Shown: piece after piece, positions 51,950 to 60,608 of the stretch
Position numbering within the stretch: position 1 is the first letter of the stretch
How the letters are laid out: every line of letters starts with the position of its first letter
Origin: CAMDKS01 sp964402975
GTDB lineage: Bacteria > Bdellovibrionota_B > Oligoflexia > Oligoflexales > RGVZ01
Assembly: GCA_964402975.1 (NCBI GenBank)
Contig: CAYOEM010000004.1
Location: forward strand, 1 to 64,000
Reading direction: 5' to 3'
Length of the DNA: 64,000 nucleotides
Translations under genes and position numbers: made by a program
Notes under the pieces: model-generated
What the model was told of the DNA's origin: nothing
Seen by the model: the letters and a program-made list of their open reading frames with translations, nothing else
The model's database searches: none

Positions 51950-54457
51950 CTAGATATCGAGATTTCTAACATTCAGCGCGTTTTGCTGGATGAATTCTCG
52001 TCTTGGATCTACATCATCTCCCATCAAAGTTGAAAACAGGGAGTCTGCTTCCATCGCATCTTCGACCTCTACCTGAAGCAGAGTACGGTGCTCATGCTTC
52101 ATGGTCGTATCTGCCAATTGATCCGGATTCATTTCACCCAGGCCTTTGTAACGCTGGACGTATGCGCCCCGACGACCTTCCTGAACAATGAAATCTTTGA
52201 GGTCGGCGAGAGTTCTCAAGACGGCCGGCTGCGAAGCATCGTCCTCGCCCTGATCGCTCGAGTCATCGGCGTCATCTTTTTTGGGTTTCTTTAAGCTCAT
52301 CCAAGTAAATGGCGCTTGAGCGATTTCGTCCATTTGCTTGCGCAGCCTCTTTAGCTCGACTATCTCTCCGCTGGCAAAGAAGCCTGAGTCGATTTGGCTG
52401 GTCTGTGGGATGTCTCGCTCTCTTGTGTCAATCATCAACCTGTAGCGGCTATATTCCTGATCAAAGATAACGTTGGCGTTTGTGTAAGCTCGTGCGTCGT
52501 GGGATTTTAAATCGTCACACACCCTCTTCCCAAGGGCCAACGCCGACTCCTCACTTGCGAGATTTTGGGGGCCAATGTCTTCGTGCTGGATAATATAATC
52601 GACCACACCTCGAGCGCGGCGGCGACACGCAAGATCCATGAGTTGAAGATAGCGCTGTAATTTCGTCATCAAGGACTTCAGTACATTGCGATCAATCGCG
52701 CGATTTTGTGCATCCTTGACTTCAACATTACTAATTCCGGCATCACCCAGGAAATCTAGCAGTGCGGAGTCGTCTTTTAGATAACGCTCAACCTTGCCTT
52801 TTTTGTATTTATACAGAGGCGGCTGAGCGATGTAGAGATATCCCCTCTCAATAATTTGTGGCATTTGCCTAAAAAAGAACGTGAGTAGAAGCGTTCGAAT
52901 GTGCGCGCCGTCAACGTCGGCATCTGTCATCAAAATGATCTTGTTGTATCGTAGTTTGGTGATGTCAAAGTCATCTTTACCAATACCGGTTCCGAGAGCT
53001 TGAATGAGGAGCTTAATTTCCTGACTGGATAGCATTTTGTCGTAGCGGGCTTTTTCAACGTTCAAAATCTTTCCGCGCAACGGAAGAACGGCTTGAGTTT
53101 TTCGGTCCCGACCCTGCTTTGCAGAGCCGCCGGCTGAATCACCCTCGACTAAAAACAGCTCGCAAAGAGTGGGGTCTTTTTCTTGGCAGTCGGCCATCTT
53201 GCCCGGCAACCCAGCAAAATCAAGCGCGCCTTTTCGCCGAGTTAATTCGCGAGCCTTTTTAGCTGCAAGCCTGGCACGAGCTGCGTCGATAATTTTTCCA
53301 ACGATGCGTTTGCCAACTTCAGGATTTTCGTCGAAATAGGTCGTAAGCTTATCGGTAACGAGCTGCTCAACCCAAGGACGAACCTCGGTGTTGCCTAATT
53401 TGGTCTTGGTTTGGCCTTGAAATTCCGGATTCTTTACTCGAACTGCTACCACCCCGCACAGACCCTCGCGTATGTCGTCTCCGGTGATGCCTTCTTTAAA
53501 TTGCTTTAGGGCGCCGGTCTTTTCCGCAAATGTGTTGATAACCCTAGTTAATGCCGCTCTGAGTCCAGTAACGTGGCTGCCACCCTCGACGGTGTTGATG
53601 TTATTTACGTAGGAGAAAAAACTCTCCGTGTAGGCGTCAGTCCATTGCAAAGAGCAGTCCAGCAAGAAGACAACTTTGTCCCCATCTTTTTGCTGGCCCT
53701 TAATGGTCATGGGTTTTGAGTGAAGAGCGGTCTTCCCTTTTACGAGATATTCGCAGAAAGATGTTAAGCCGCCCTCATATAAGAACTGTGATTTTTGATC
53801 GGTCCTTTCATCAATCAAATTGATTTCGAGGCCTTGATTCAAAAATGCAAGTTCTCTAAGCCGTTTTGCTAAGGTATCAAAATGAAAATTTGTGTCCGGG
53901 AAAATCTCAGAATCCGGCTTAAATTTTGTCATCGTCCCGCGTGATTCTGTCGTACCAATGACCGAGATGGCGCCATCTGGCACGCCGCGCTTATAGCTTT
54001 GCATATGGACTTTACCATTTTGTCTCACTTCGACGCGGCACGACTCTGACAAAGCATTTACAACAGATGCCCCAACTCCGTGGAGGCCGCCCGAGAAAGC
54101 AAAGGCTTTATCGTCAAACTTTCCTCCCGCATGGAGAACAGTCATTACGATCTCAAGAGCACTTTTATTGTCTTTTTTGTGGACCTCAACAGGAATTCCA
54201 CGGCCGTTGTCCCTGACAGAAACACTATTATCGAGGTGAATGGTTACGTCGATCTTAGAACAGTGCCCGCCCATGGCTTCATCGATTGAGTTGTCCACAA
54301 TTTCGTAGACCAAGTGGTGGAGTCCGTCGACAGACGTGGAGCCGATATACATCCCGGGTCTTTTGCGTACGGCCTCTAAACCCTCCAGAACTTGGATGTT
54401 GTCGGCGGAATACGATGTTCCGTCAGTATTCTTCTCGGTATTATCAACTTCAGTCAT
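51950..54457 (-). CDS. gyrB: DNA gyrase subunit B
   Basis: This 835-residue ATPase subunit has GHKL motifs (YEIVDNSIDEA, DNGRGIPVE, GGLHGVGASVVNALS) and the Toprim domain with FLVEGDSAGGSAKQGRD and DADVDGAHIRTLLLTFFFR. The C-terminal gyrase-B tail is RRGAYVQRYKGLGEMNPDQL, and an acidic insert of about 20 residues precedes it. It lies 77 bases after dnaN with no recF between. Confidence 0.98.
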   Translation of the reverse strand: MTEVDNTEKNTDGTSYSADNIQVLEGLEAVRKRPGMYIGSTSVDGLHHLVYEIVDNSIDEAMGGHCSKIDVTIHLDNSVSVRDNGRGIPVEVHKKDNKSALEIVMTVLHAGGKFDDKAFAFSGGLHGVGASVVNALSESCRVEVRQNGKVHMQSYKRGVPDGAISVIGTTESRGTMTKFKPDSEIFPDTNFHFDTLAKRLRELAFLNQGLEINLIDERTDQKSQFLYEGGLTSFCEYLVKGKTALHSKPMTIKGQQKDGDKVVFLLDCSLQWTDAYTESFFSYVNNINTVEGGSHVTGLRAALTRVINTFAEKTGALKQFKEGITGDDIREGLCGVVAVRVKNPEFQGQTKTKLGNTEVRPWVEQLVTDKLTTYFDENPEVGKRIVGKIIDAARARLAAKKARELTRRKGALDFAGLPGKMADCQEKDPTLCELFLVEGDSAGGSAKQGRDRKTQAVLPLRGKILNVEKARYDKMLSSQEIKLLIQALGTGIGKDDFDITKLRYNKIILMTDADVDGAHIRTLLLTFFFRQMPQIIERGYLYIAQPPLYKYKKGKVERYLKDDSALLDFLGDAGISNVEVKDAQNRAIDRNVLKSLMTKLQRYLQLMDLACRRRARGVVDYIIQHEDIGPQNLASEESALALGKRVCDDLKSHDARAYTNANVIFDQEYSRYRLMIDTRERDIPQTSQIDSGFFASGEIVELKRLRKQMDEIAQAPFTWMSLKKPKKDDADDSSDQGEDDASQPAVLRTLADLKDFIVQEGRRGAYVQRYKGLGEMNPDQLADTTMKHEHRTLLQVEVEDAMEADSLFSTLMGDDVDPRREFIQQNALNVRNLDI

Positions 54458-54534
54458 TAGTCAGCCCCTTTATGCGCACTTCCATGTGGTCACATTTTCA
54501 AAACAGCTAAGGCACAAAGCACAATGAGTTCCAA

Positions 54535-55680
54535 TCACGCAGTAACTTCATGGTTACCAGTGATCGGAACAAGAATATGCTTCGTGCTGCAATCGTTCGG
54601 CTCGCCATACGGCGTTAAAACGATTGGCTCCACCGCGTCTTTAAATTGAAGAGACATCTTTTCGGCGCCAGTGACACTAACAATATCAGTGATGTACTTG
54701 CCATTGATCGCAATGTCACATTTAGCCCCGTGATACCCTTCCAGACCTATGCGCTCTCTACTCTCAGAATGCGCGGTGTTCTTTGAGCTAAGGGTAAGTG
54801 ATGCATCTGAAAAGCTCAACTGCAAAACCCGGCTTTTATCCGCTGCCAGCAAAACGCGCCGTGTCACACTTTTCATGTGGTTTGTGTTCATTAAAACGCC
54901 ACGCTGCTTAATTTCCGGTATTACGGCTGTGTAGTTAGGATATTTCACGGCCGAGAGTCGGACAAAAATTTGATAATTTGGGACTTGAGCCACAAGTGTA
55001 GTTTGGTCATCAGAGATGCTCAAAGTTACAGTATCAAAACCCTCAGTAGCCAATCTGGCGAGCTCAGATAAAGCCCTTTTTGTAAGGCTGACCCCAGCTT
55101 TCAAGAAAGCGTCTGGCATATCAAGCCTGATGTCACAAAATGAAAGCCTAAATGAGTCTGTTCCAACCATTCGAAGGCAGGATTTATCCGATTGAGGTCG
55201 ATGTAAAAACGCGACTGTCCCGTAGTTACGAGGCGAATCAGTTGCGACACAAGACCCCACCTGTTCGATCATGTAAGCTAATTTACTGACAGGAACGACG
55301 GCCGTGTTTTCATAATCAACGGTCGGTGATTCCCTCCACGCCGCTTCCTCAACAATCGGAAGCTTCATGGTAAACTCTCGATTTGGGCCGGCACTCACCT
55401 TAAGATTAGAACCATCGCGCTCGAGAAGTACCGTTCCCTCCGGCAATTCACGCGCAAGGTCCGAAAATAACTTGGCGGGCACAAAAACTACGCCTTCTCG
55501 GGCAATTTCGCAGGGTAGATCATTAAAAATCGCCAGTGCTTGGTCTGCGGCTGCCACATAGAGGCGGCCTTTCCTAGCATTAAGTCCCACATGGGCAAGG
55601 TTTCGGTCAGCCATAGCACCCTGCACTCGAGCCATAGCCAGGCTCAATAAGTTTCTGTCGATTGTCAGTTTTAGAGTCAT
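54535..55680 (-). CDS. dnaN: DNA polymerase III beta sliding clamp
   Basis: This 381-residue clamp keeps the replicase on DNA. Three similar domains of about 120 residues are visible, with family segments FVPAKLFSDLARELPEG, FLHRPQSDKSCLRMVGTDSFRLS and NGKYITDIVSV. It follows dnaA across a 315-base gap with DnaA-box-like sites. Confidence 0.96.
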   Translation of the reverse strand: MTLKLTIDRNLLSLAMARVQGAMADRNLAHVGLNARKGRLYVAAADQALAIFNDLPCEIAREGVVFVPAKLFSDLARELPEGTVLLERDGSNLKVSAGPNREFTMKLPIVEEAAWRESPTVDYENTAVVPVSKLAYMIEQVGSCVATDSPRNYGTVAFLHRPQSDKSCLRMVGTDSFRLSFCDIRLDMPDAFLKAGVSLTKRALSELARLATEGFDTVTLSISDDQTTLVAQVPNYQIFVRLSAVKYPNYTAVIPEIKQRGVLMNTNHMKSVTRRVLLAADKSRVLQLSFSDASLTLSSKNTAHSESRERIGLEGYHGAKCDIAINGKYITDIVSVTGAEKMSLQFKDAVEPIVLTPYGEPNDCSTKHILVPITGNHEVTA

Positions 55681-55995
55681 GTCATTATCCTCTTTTGATT
55701 TGGCGAAGGTGTTGTCGATTCCCTATAGTTTTGTATTCATCAATCTTTCTTAAATATTGGTATTAGTAGTTACAAATCCAGCCCTGTGCACAACCCTATA
55801 ATCATCTGTTTTTATTAGATAAAGACAGATAATGTCTTTGCTTAACCTGTGTAAAAGACTGTAGGTCCACACTGGAGTCCTTGTTCATGGGCGTGACGCA
55901 GCTAAAGTAATTCATCGGCCACTCACAAACGATTCCATGGTTTATGACCAGGTTAGTAAAAGCTTTACCCACAACTAATCCACATGCGCATATCA
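55681..55995. other. dnaA-dnaN intergenic region, possible half of oriC
   Basis: This AT-rich gap holds four near-matches (8 of 9) to the DnaA box TTATNCACA. TTACCCACA at 55965-55973 and TAATCCACA at 55976-55984 are on the plus strand, 11 bases apart. TGTGCACAA at 55785-55793 and TGTGTAAAA at 55848-55856 are in the opposite sense. Any promoter for dnaN also lies here. Confidence 0.55.
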
Positions 55996-57387
55996 TCACG
56001 AAAGGTGCTCCAAATTACGTTGTAGGGAGTCTACGACAGCGCGAAGATCTAAATTGGAGACGATCGCAGATTCGATTTTTTTGACGTTATGAAGGACGGT
56101 TGTATGGTCTTTACCGCCGAATTTCTGACCGAGTTCTGGCAATGACGCCGGAGTCAGTTTACGGGCGAGAAACATCGCAATTTGTCTCGGATGCGCAATA
56201 GCCGCGTGCTTCTTTTTTGACTTTAAATCTGCAATTTTGATTTTGAAATGCTCAGCGACCGTCTTTTGGATGTCTTCGACAGAAAGTTTTTTTGGCGCTT
56301 CGGCGACGAAGAAATCCTGAAAAATCGATTGTGCTAATGATAGAGTGATTGGCACGTCGTCAAACTCGCTAAACGCACGAAGACGTAGGACGGCGCCCTC
56401 AAGTTCACGAATATCCTTTTTCTTATGCCGCGCAATATATTCAGCAACATCATGATCGAGCTTGATGCCGAGAGCGTCAGCTTTTCTTATAAGGATCGCG
56501 ATGCGGTGCTCGACGTCGGGCGGTTGAATATCTGCGATTAATCCCCATTGAAAACGGTTTCGGAGTCGATCTTCAATGTCTGGAATAGACTGTGGTAGGA
56601 CATCCGAAGTCATTACAATTTGTTTCTTTGCGCCGTAAAGACTGTTGAACGTATGAAAGAATTCTTCTTGCGTGGCTTTTTTCCCGCCAGAAATAAATTG
56701 AACGTCATCGATGAGTAAAACATCACAGCTGCGGTATTTCTGGCGAAACTCCATCGTCTTTCCAAAACGAATACAGTAGATCATTTCATTCATGAAACGT
56801 TCTGAAGTGATGTATGCAACATTTGCTGCAGGGTTTCGTCTTATTACTTCATTTCCAACAGCATGTAACAAGTGTGTTTTACCGAGACCGGAGCTTCCGC
56901 AAAGAAATAGCGGGTTGTAGGATTTTCCAGGTTGGCTGGCCACCGCCTGACATGTTGATAGTGCAAATTGATTACTTGAACCCTTAACGAAATTTTCAAA
57001 AGTGTAGAGAGGATTGAGATGCCCCTCGTGGGCCTGTTTTTGCGTAGCAGGCTTAATATCTTCGGTAAAATTAGCAGAAGCACCGGACGCGGTGTAGTCA
57101 CAAACTTCCGGCTCCTCGTCTACTTCTTCGATGGGATTGAGCGTGTCGAACTGAATAAAGTACTGATCAAGACCCAGCTCAGATTTTATTTTTTCGATGA
57201 GTGGAAGGTAAGAATCGTGGATACGTTGATAAAAGAGAATGTTCGGCGCTTTGATAAAAAGTTGGTTTGCGGAAACGTTTGTACACTCCAGAGGAGCAAC
57301 CCACGTGGTGTACTCTTGGTTAGGAAGTTGCGCCTTTATGGCTTGCTTGATGAGCTCCCAAGGGGTGATATTGGCCGGCGATGTCAT
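55996..57387 (-). CDS. dnaA: chromosomal replication initiator DnaA
   Basis: This protein of about 463 residues opens the origin. Domain I begins ITPWELIKQAIKAQLPNQ, close to the ATG at 57387; an upstream GTG (57438) would add 17 residues and is less likely. The AAA+ domain has GSSGLGKTHLL and VLLIDDVQFISG. Domain IV contains the DNA-binding GKDHTTVLHNVKKI signature. It reads leftward; the ATP synthase genes start to the right in the other direction, marking the replichore divide. Confidence 0.97.
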   Translation of the reverse strand: MTSPANITPWELIKQAIKAQLPNQEYTTWVAPLECTNVSANQLFIKAPNILFYQRIHDSYLPLIEKIKSELGLDQYFIQFDTLNPIEEVDEEPEVCDYTASGASANFTEDIKPATQKQAHEGHLNPLYTFENFVKGSSNQFALSTCQAVASQPGKSYNPLFLCGSSGLGKTHLLHAVGNEVIRRNPAANVAYITSERFMNEMIYCIRFGKTMEFRQKYRSCDVLLIDDVQFISGGKKATQEEFFHTFNSLYGAKKQIVMTSDVLPQSIPDIEDRLRNRFQWGLIADIQPPDVEHRIAILIRKADALGIKLDHDVAEYIARHKKKDIRELEGAVLRLRAFSEFDDVPITLSLAQSIFQDFFVAEAPKKLSVEDIQKTVAEHFKIKIADLKSKKKHAAIAHPRQIAMFLARKLTPASLPELGQKFGGKDHTTVLHNVKKIESAIVSNLDLRAVVDSLQRNLEHLS

Positions 57388-57438
57388 GTGGTGATTTGCC
57401 TCGGTAGAATTTATTGCCAGGTTATCGATAGCGATCAC

Positions 57439-57629
57439 GGGTTGAAAAACATGGGCCTTTATTAGGCTAGGCCGTGTTTTGGGATTCCCGAGGTCGCGGA
57501 ATTTAGTGGAGGCAACGTAGCAGAGGAGGGGCTGTTGGGCAAGAAACTATTTTCCTTTATTTTTTTGAGGAAAGTCAGTATGTTAGAATTTATGGACGTT
57601 TCAAAAAAATATGAGTTATCCACAAGTTT
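57439..57629. other. dnaA upstream region, candidate oriC half
   Basis: This 191-base divergent gap contains a perfect DnaA box TTATCCACA at 57616-57624, just before the rightward gene, and AT-rich runs at 57550-57610 (TTTTCCTTTATTTTTTTGAGG and neighbours). It is also the likely site of the dnaA and atpI promoters. Confidence 0.5.
57616..57624 (+). promoter_or_regulatory. perfect DnaA box
   Basis: TTATCCACA is an exact match to the consensus DnaA-binding site and lies six bases before the start of the AtpI-like gene. Confidence 0.75.
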
Positions 57630-57890
57630 ATGAATAAATTTTTAATCCAGTTTAGCTATTTATTGGTTTTAAATTTTGAGCTGGTTATTTTCATGGCCGG
57701 TGGAATGTACGGCGGATTCTATCTTAATAAGCAGTATCCAATAGGAGTGAACTGGCTTGCTATAACAACACCACTTTCGCTGTTGTTGTGTGGGTACTTG
57801 GTTTTTCGGTATTTGGTGAAAATCATAAAAGACGAGCAAAAAAAAACCGAGCAAGACACGTCGAACCATAGTGACTTAAAAAATGATTGA
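57630..57890 (+). CDS. AtpZ/AtpI-like small membrane protein
   Basis: This 86-residue protein has two membrane helices (about 10-31 and 42-62) with GGMYGGFYLNK between and a charged tail, fitting the AtpZ/AtpI family that helps assemble or supply magnesium to ATP synthase. It precedes a second membrane protein and atpB. The start lies next to a DnaA box. Its stop overlaps the next gene by eight bases. Confidence 0.75.
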   Translation: MNKFLIQFSYLLVLNFELVIFMAGGMYGGFYLNKQYPIGVNWLAITTPLSLLLCGYLVFRYLVKIIKDEQKKTEQDTSNHSDLKND

Positions 57891-58269
57891 TTTCGCTTCT
57901 TTTGGACAATCAGCAGGGGCGCGGCTCGCTGTGGGCGTGATTGTCCTGTCATGCCTGAGCAGCGCGGTTTTGCCCGTAAACTTGATGGGTGGTTTTTGCT
58001 GCGGCGCGCTAGCGTTTTGCCTTGCCGCCATTAGTTTGGAACAATTATCCCGCAGGGCCCTGCAGTTGGGTGATGTTCGAAGGGGCGTTAGAAGCGGTTT
58101 TTTTTGGGTTGGTCTTAAATTTTTAGGCCCAGCGGGCTCAATTTTTTACGGTATTTGGAGAGATTTTTCGCCGGCCGCTTTGATGGCCGGGATTTTTACA
58201 AGTCTGGCTATGTTTGTTCTCTTAATTTGGCTTTCGCAGGGTCAGGGAGCAGTCGGTCCGAAAGTTTAA
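57883..58269 (+). CDS. atpI: AtpI-like ATP synthase assembly protein
   Basis: This 128-residue protein has four hydrophobic helices (about 15-32, 35-57, 73-93, 96-117) in the pattern of ATP synthase protein I. It directly precedes atpB, where atpI usually lies. It overlaps the previous gene. Sequence similarity to known AtpI is weak, so position carries most of the assignment. Confidence 0.6.
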   Translation: MIDFASFGQSAGARLAVGVIVLSCLSSAVLPVNLMGGFCCGALAFCLAAISLEQLSRRALQLGDVRRGVRSGFFWVGLKFLGPAGSIFYGIWRDFSPAALMAGIFTSLAMFVLLIWLSQGQGAVGPKV

Positions 58270-58412
58270 AGTCCGTATTTTTTAGCGCGATTATCTCGAA
58301 ATTCGTTGAGGTTGTTTCCCGTTTGCGTTAAATCTTCGAGCTCGATATTTCGTGGTTTGACGATGCTCAAAAAGGAGCGCCCTGTCATAGCCCCAGCTTT
58401 CGCGGAGTTTTT

Positions 58413-59195
58413 ATGTTGCGACTCATTGCCGTTTTGTCCTTGTTTTTAGCTTCTTCAAAGGCTTTCGCGGCCGGTGGAATTGTTAATTGGTATGACGAGG
58501 CCTACCGATTGGTCAGTGGGGCCTCCTATGACGAGCATGTGGCTGAACGCGTCGTAGTTTTCGCAGGCGGGATTTTTACACTGGCGGTTTGTACGGTGCT
58601 TGGTTTGATATATAAAAGCAGCGTGGCGCGCCTTGGAGAAGATGTCGCGCCGGATGGCAAGTTTTCAGTTCGCACACTCATCGACATGGCCATGGATCTG
58701 GTGGTTGGCCTCAGCAAGGAGAATCTCGGTGATAAATGGCGCGTTCATGCACCGCTTCTAGCCGGTATTTTCATGTTTATTTTGGTTAGCAACCTTGGAG
58801 GCCTGGTCCCCGGCTTGGCTCCAGCGACAGAGAACATTTCAGGTAACCTCGCCATGGGTCTGATGGTGTTTTTAGTCTACAATTTCGCCGGCTTCAAGGA
58901 GCATGGCTGGCATTATTTAGAGCAGTTTACCGGCCCCATGCTGGCAATCGCGCCTCTGATGATCGTGATTGAGCTAATTGGACATTTGGTTCGTCCGATT
59001 AGCTTGAGCCTTCGTCTGATGTGCAACGTGTTTGCGGATCACTTGCTGTTAGGCATTTTTACCTCGAATGTCCCTTACATCATTATTCCATCAGCACTGA
59101 TGTTCTTTGGGCTACTGGTAGCGCTTGTTCAGAGCTATCTTTTTACACTGCTTACGAGCATTTATATTTCCATGGCCGTATCTCACGACCACTGA
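58413..59195 (+). CDS. atpB: ATP synthase F0 subunit a
   Basis: This 260-residue subunit forms the proton half-channels. An N-terminal signal-like helix (MLRLIAVLSLFLASSKAFA) precedes the usual membrane helices. The essential arginine is R201 in LSLRLMCNVFADH, within the conserved IGHLVRPISLSLRL segment. CGGAG lies ahead of the ATG. It is followed by atpE 60 bases on. Confidence 0.95.
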   Translation: MLRLIAVLSLFLASSKAFAAGGIVNWYDEAYRLVSGASYDEHVAERVVVFAGGIFTLAVCTVLGLIYKSSVARLGEDVAPDGKFSVRTLIDMAMDLVVGLSKENLGDKWRVHAPLLAGIFMFILVSNLGGLVPGLAPATENISGNLAMGLMVFLVYNFAGFKEHGWHYLEQFTGPMLAIAPLMIVIELIGHLVRPISLSLRLMCNVFADHLLLGIFTSNVPYIIIPSALMFFGLLVALVQSYLFTLLTSIYISMAVSHDH

Positions 59196-59254
59196 GTTTG
59201 GATTGTGAGTTGGTATATAAGGTATTGATTTAATTGATTTTAATGAGGTGATTT

Positions 59255-59569
59255 GTGAAGTTGTCAAAGTTTTTAGTTGTGGCTTTCGGAGCTCTTGTAA
59301 GCGGCGTTGCTTTCGCTGAAGGCGATGCGGCAGCAGCCGGATCGGTCAACGGTTTAGTGGCTATTGGTTCTGGTTTGGCTATGGGTCTTGCTGCTATCGG
59401 TGCAAGTGGCGGCCAAGGTCGTACCGCTGGTTCTGCCCTTGAAGGTATTGCTCGTAACCCAGGAAGCCGTCCCGCAGTTTTCGGGGCTTTGCTGTTGTCT
59501 CTGGCGTTCATCGAGCTGTCGGCTCTTCTTGGCTTCGTTGTTGGCTTCCTATGGTGGCTGAAGTCCTAA
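59255..59569 (+). CDS. atpE: ATP synthase F0 subunit c
   Basis: This 104-residue ring subunit has an N-terminal signal-like segment (residues 1-21, ending VAFA), then the Gly/Ala-rich first helix GSGLAMGLAAIGASGGQG, the polar loop ARNPGSR, and the second helix with the ion-binding glutamate E87 in AFIELSALLGFVV. The start is GTG. No typical Na+-binding Ser/Thr directly after the Glu is seen (E-L-S), so proton use is more likely. A terminator follows, so the remaining ATP synthase genes start from another promoter. Confidence 0.95.
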   Translation: MKLSKFLVVAFGALVSGVAFAEGDAAAAGSVNGLVAIGSGLAMGLAAIGASGGQGRTAGSALEGIARNPGSRPAVFGALLLSLAFIELSALLGFVVGFLWWLKS

Positions 59570-59600
59570 GATGGTCGAGTTTTACTGACTCAGTCAATGA

Positions 59601-59628
59601 GCCGGCGCCTTTGGGCGCTGGCTTTTTT
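59601..59628 (+). terminator. rho-independent terminator after atpE
   Basis: GCCGGCGCC-TTTG-GGCGCTGGC (one G-U pair) is followed by six T residues. It closes the atpZ-atpI-atpB-atpE transcript; the first parS begins on its last T. Confidence 0.85.
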
Positions 59629-59643
59629 GTTTCACGTGGAACA
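59628..59643. promoter_or_regulatory. parS site 1
   Basis: TGTTTCACGTGGAACA is a perfect 16-bp palindromic ParB-binding site matching the parS consensus. It overlaps the T-tract of the atpE terminator and lies about 120 bases before parA. Confidence 0.95.
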
Positions 59644-59662
59644 TTTGGTTGAAGGTCAATAG

Positions 59663-59678
59663 TGTTTCACGTGGAACA
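59663..59678. promoter_or_regulatory. parS site 2
   Basis: A second identical TGTTTCACGTGGAACA copy, starting 35 bases after the first and about 90 bases before parA. No other copy is seen in this window. Confidence 0.95.
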
Positions 59679-59722
59679 TTCTGCGAAACTTTCAAAATCC
59701 AACTAGCAACCAAATAAACTTT

Positions 59723-59731
59723 TGGTATACT
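59723..59731 (+). promoter_or_regulatory. extended -10 promoter of parA
   Basis: TGGTATACT is an extended -10 element (TGn-TATACT) about 35 bases before parA; no good -35 box precedes it. The two parS copies lie directly upstream, so ParB binding could affect it. Confidence 0.45.
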
Positions 59732-59765
59732 CGCCCACGAAATTAATCGAATTTTCGGAGGAACG

Positions 59766-60608
59766 ATGGCTCGCATCATTGCCGTCTCAAACCAAAAGGG
59801 CGGTGTTGGCAAGACAACAACGTCAGTAAACCTAGCCGCATCTTTAGCGGCGGCTGAAAAGAAGGTTTTACTCGTTGACCTTGATCCACAGGCGAATGCG
59901 GGTAGTGGACTTGGCATAACACCAGAGAACGTGCAGACCAGCATGTACCACGTGCTTGTCGACGAGATGTCGATCAAAAGCGCCATTCTACATACCGAGC
60001 TCAAGTGCCTCAACTTAGCTGCCGCCAACCAAGATCTTATTGGCGCCGAAATCGAGCTTGTAACAGCCATTGGTCGAGAAGTGCGTTTGAAGGATGCGCT
60101 AGCTCAGGTGGACGACATATACGACTACATAATTATAGACTGCCCACCAGCACTAGGAATATTGACAGTTAACGCCCTAACAGCAGCCCATTCAGTACTG
60201 ATTCCAATGCAGTGCGAGTACTACGCGATGGAGGGCCTGAGCCAGCTACTAAAGACAGTCGGCCTCATCAAGAGACGACTCAACCCAAATCTGGAGCGAG
60301 AGGGCATCCTCTTGACCATGTATGATCGCAGAAACAACCTTTGTCATCAGGTGGAGCAGGATATCCGAACCCACTTTCAAGGCGAGGTGTTTGGAACAGT
60401 AATTCCGCGAAACGTTAGGCTTTCAGAGGCCCCATCGCACGGAAAACCGGTCATACTGTATGATATCAATAGTACCGGCGCGATTGCTTATATGGAAATT
60501 GCGCGCGAGATCATCCGCCGCCAGACTAAACGCTTATCGGAGCAAACCCAGAGTCATTCCGATAAAAATTCCACACCCACATTAGATCGCGAGGGACTCA
60601 ACGTATGA
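59766..60608 (+). CDS. parA: chromosome partitioning ATPase ParA
   Basis: This 280-residue protein moves ParB-parS complexes along the nucleoid. The deviant Walker A is KGGVGKTTTS with the signature K11 and K16, and Walker B is YIIIDCPPALG. CGGAGG sits before the ATG. The short form without an N-terminal DNA-binding domain indicates a chromosomal (Soj) type. It overlaps parB by four bases. Confidence 0.97.
   Translation: MARIIAVSNQKGGVGKTTTSVNLAASLAAAEKKVLLVDLDPQANAGSGLGITPENVQTSMYHVLVDEMSIKSAILHTELKCLNLAAANQDLIGAEIELVTAIGREVRLKDALAQVDDIYDYIIIDCPPALGILTVNALTAAHSVLIPMQCEYYAMEGLSQLLKTVGLIKRRLNPNLEREGILLTMYDRRNNLCHQVEQDIRTHFQGEVFGTVIPRNVRLSEAPSHGKPVILYDINSTGAIAYMEIAREIIRRQTKRLSEQTQSHSDKNSTPTLDREGLNV

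Noticed and set aside
55802..55999. 65-codon ORF after dnaA with ATGA overlap
   Set aside because: It runs through the cluster of DnaA-box-like sites, has an unusual composition with no family, and is most likely a chance ORF in an origin region.
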